From Paramecium sonneborni (taxonomy: Eukaryota; Ciliophora; Oligohymenophorea; Peniculida; Parameciidae), in contig CAJJDN010000013.1 in NCBI GenBank assembly GCA_905182985.1, positions 235,441-299,440 of the forward strand: a stretch of DNA of 64,000 nt. The letters are read 5' to 3'. The notes below the pieces were generated by a model. It was given only the letters and a program-made list of their open reading frames with translations, made no database searches and was not told where the DNA came from. Each line of letters opens with the position of its first letter. Within the stretch, counting starts at the first letter, position 1. The position numbers and the translations under genes were made by a program. This document shows positions 62,847-64,000 of this stretch, in pieces.

Positions 62847-64000
62847 ATGAGAAGTAATAATTAGCGCGAGAATTAAGAGAAAAGTGTTAGAAAACCAAGT
62901 CGTAATAACTTAGTTTTTTAATTTAAATCAAAGCAATTTTAAGATGAAGAGGAAATAGATTAAATAATCAAATCATGTGAGAAATCATAAAAATCTAGGA
63001 AACTAAGAAAATTAAGTTAAGACTCTTCTATGGAAGTAGAAGAAGAAGAGGATGATTAATCAGATAGTTAATATGAATCAGATTATAATGAAGATTATTG
63101 TTGGAAATGTAGATAAAAAAATAGACCTTTGTTGTGTTGTGATTCATGTTATAGATCATTTCATATGGCATGTATTGGAATAAAAAAGATGCCTCCAGGA
63201 TCTTGGTATTGTCCATAATGTTATTAATATGAATAATCATATTGTCCTTATTGTGATGAATAAAGTACAAATGAAAAAATTATCTGTTCCAAATGCAACA
63301 CATTTATTCATTTAGAATGCGTCTTAAAAGACATGCCCTTTGAAGCTCTTTTGAGATCACCAGTAAATCGGAAACATATTTCAGAAGAGTAGTTTTAATA
63401 ATTATTGTTATCTGAAAGACCAACTAAGTCTTCCCCATTGATATTTCATTGCTGTTTGAAATGTTTATAAAGTTTTGGTGTTGGATAAATCTTAACTCAT
63501 TTAAAATTCAAAGATTAATAGTGTTATTTAATTCTACTTGAATAATCATCATATTTGCATTGTCATTTTTTTGGTTAAACTTAAGTTCAATCTGTAAATC
63601 AAAGAAAGTTGAAAAATTATATAGAGAAAAATGAAGGAAAATAAGATACCTTAGAAAATGATAATGATGCTGAATTATAAACATCACTAAATTATATTGA
63701 AGAAGACATTTTAGAATATTTAGAACCTGAAAGAATTATTGGATGTAAAAGAGGAGCTAATGATTAAAAAAAATAATGGAAGGAAATATTTAATTAAGAT
63801 ATGCCTAAAATAACATAATATGGAACTAAGAATAACTATAAATTTTTAATTAAATGGTCAAGAATGTTTTATGAAGAAAGCAGTTGGGAAGATGCCTACT
63901 TTATTATGGAAAAATACAGGGATGAATTTAAAAGATTCTTAAAATCAAAAATATTAGAAGAAACTTATGGTACTCAAGAATATGATTAATTTATTAAACA
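62847..64000 (+). CDS. CHD-type chromatin remodeler, 5' part (PHD fingers and chromodomain)
   Basis: Open to the window edge; 384 codons visible. A basic and acidic head (SMEVEEEEDDQSDSQYESDYNED) leads to a PHD finger, CWKCRQKNRPLLCCDSCYRSFHMACIG, with the closing PPGSWYCPQC. A second zinc motif follows at once (CPYCDEQSTNEKIICSKCNTFIHLEC). A further Cys/His cluster (FHCCLKCLQSF) lies near residue 205. At the right end ERIIGCKRGAN and YKFLIKWSRMFYEESSWED are a chromodomain (the FLIKWxxxxYxxxxWE signature). This order is that of CHD3/CHD4/Mi-2, where a SNF2 ATPase would follow beyond the window. Binds modified histone tails and moves nucleosomes, by family knowledge. No intron was needed in the visible part. 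Confidence 0.85.

Overview
The window looks like macronuclear DNA of a ciliate, most probably a Paramecium species. Base composition is about three-quarters A+T. Long reading frames run straight through TAA and TAG, at positions where conserved families have Gln or a polar residue, and genes end only at TGA. Coding regions are broken by very short GT..AG introns, mostly 20-30 nt. Genes are packed on both strands with intergenic gaps that are often only 12-70 bp. No prokaryotic features, CRISPR array, transposase, tRNA or rRNA gene was found.

Layout. 1-10 kb: end of an unknown gene, an MBOAT acyltransferase, a MORN protein, a myristoylation-site CDPK, a 1,300-residue coiled-coil/EF-hand protein and an E2-like protein without its cysteine. 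10-17 kb: S-adenosylmethionine synthetase, a small twin-CX3C protein, a helical-repeat/kinase-like gene that seems broken, and a second MORN gene. 17-29 kb: a run of plus-strand genes (glycogen phosphorylase, glycine-zipper protein, a probable C/D snoRNA pair, dual-specificity phosphatase, kinase, unknown protein, C2HC zinc-finger protein, FtsJ-like protein). 28.8-33.6 kb: a giant multi-pass membrane protein. 35-45 kb: decayed leucyl-tRNA synthetase and XPB helicase copies, a beta-helix protein, a thioredoxin-TPR protein, and a thioredoxin reductase that ends in Gly-Cys-TGA-Gly-TGA. 45-55 kb: coiled-coil proteins, a homeodomain protein, a damaged ankyrin gene, PKA regulatory subunit and a cyclin. 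58-64 kb: HTH protein, a CAMKK/LKB1-like kinase, an Aurora-like kinase and the 5' part of a PHD/chromodomain (CHD-type) gene.

The strongest discovery is the thioredoxin reductase selenoprotein. TGA, otherwise the only stop codon here, is read as selenocysteine at the penultimate position. An 11-bp GC-rich hairpin starts 6 nt after that TGA, and a SECIS-like structure lies about 130 nt downstream. The second is a C/D snoRNA whose 12-nt guide is perfectly complementary to helix 69 of large-subunit rRNA.

Four direct repeats of about 1.1 kb (12.6-15.0, 33.4-35.6, 47.1-49.4 and 55.9-58.1 kb) each flank a run of N. They are best read as unmerged overlapping contig ends, not biological duplications, and genes inside them should be counted once. 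Exon boundaries were inferred by eye, so exact ends of multi-intron genes are approximate.
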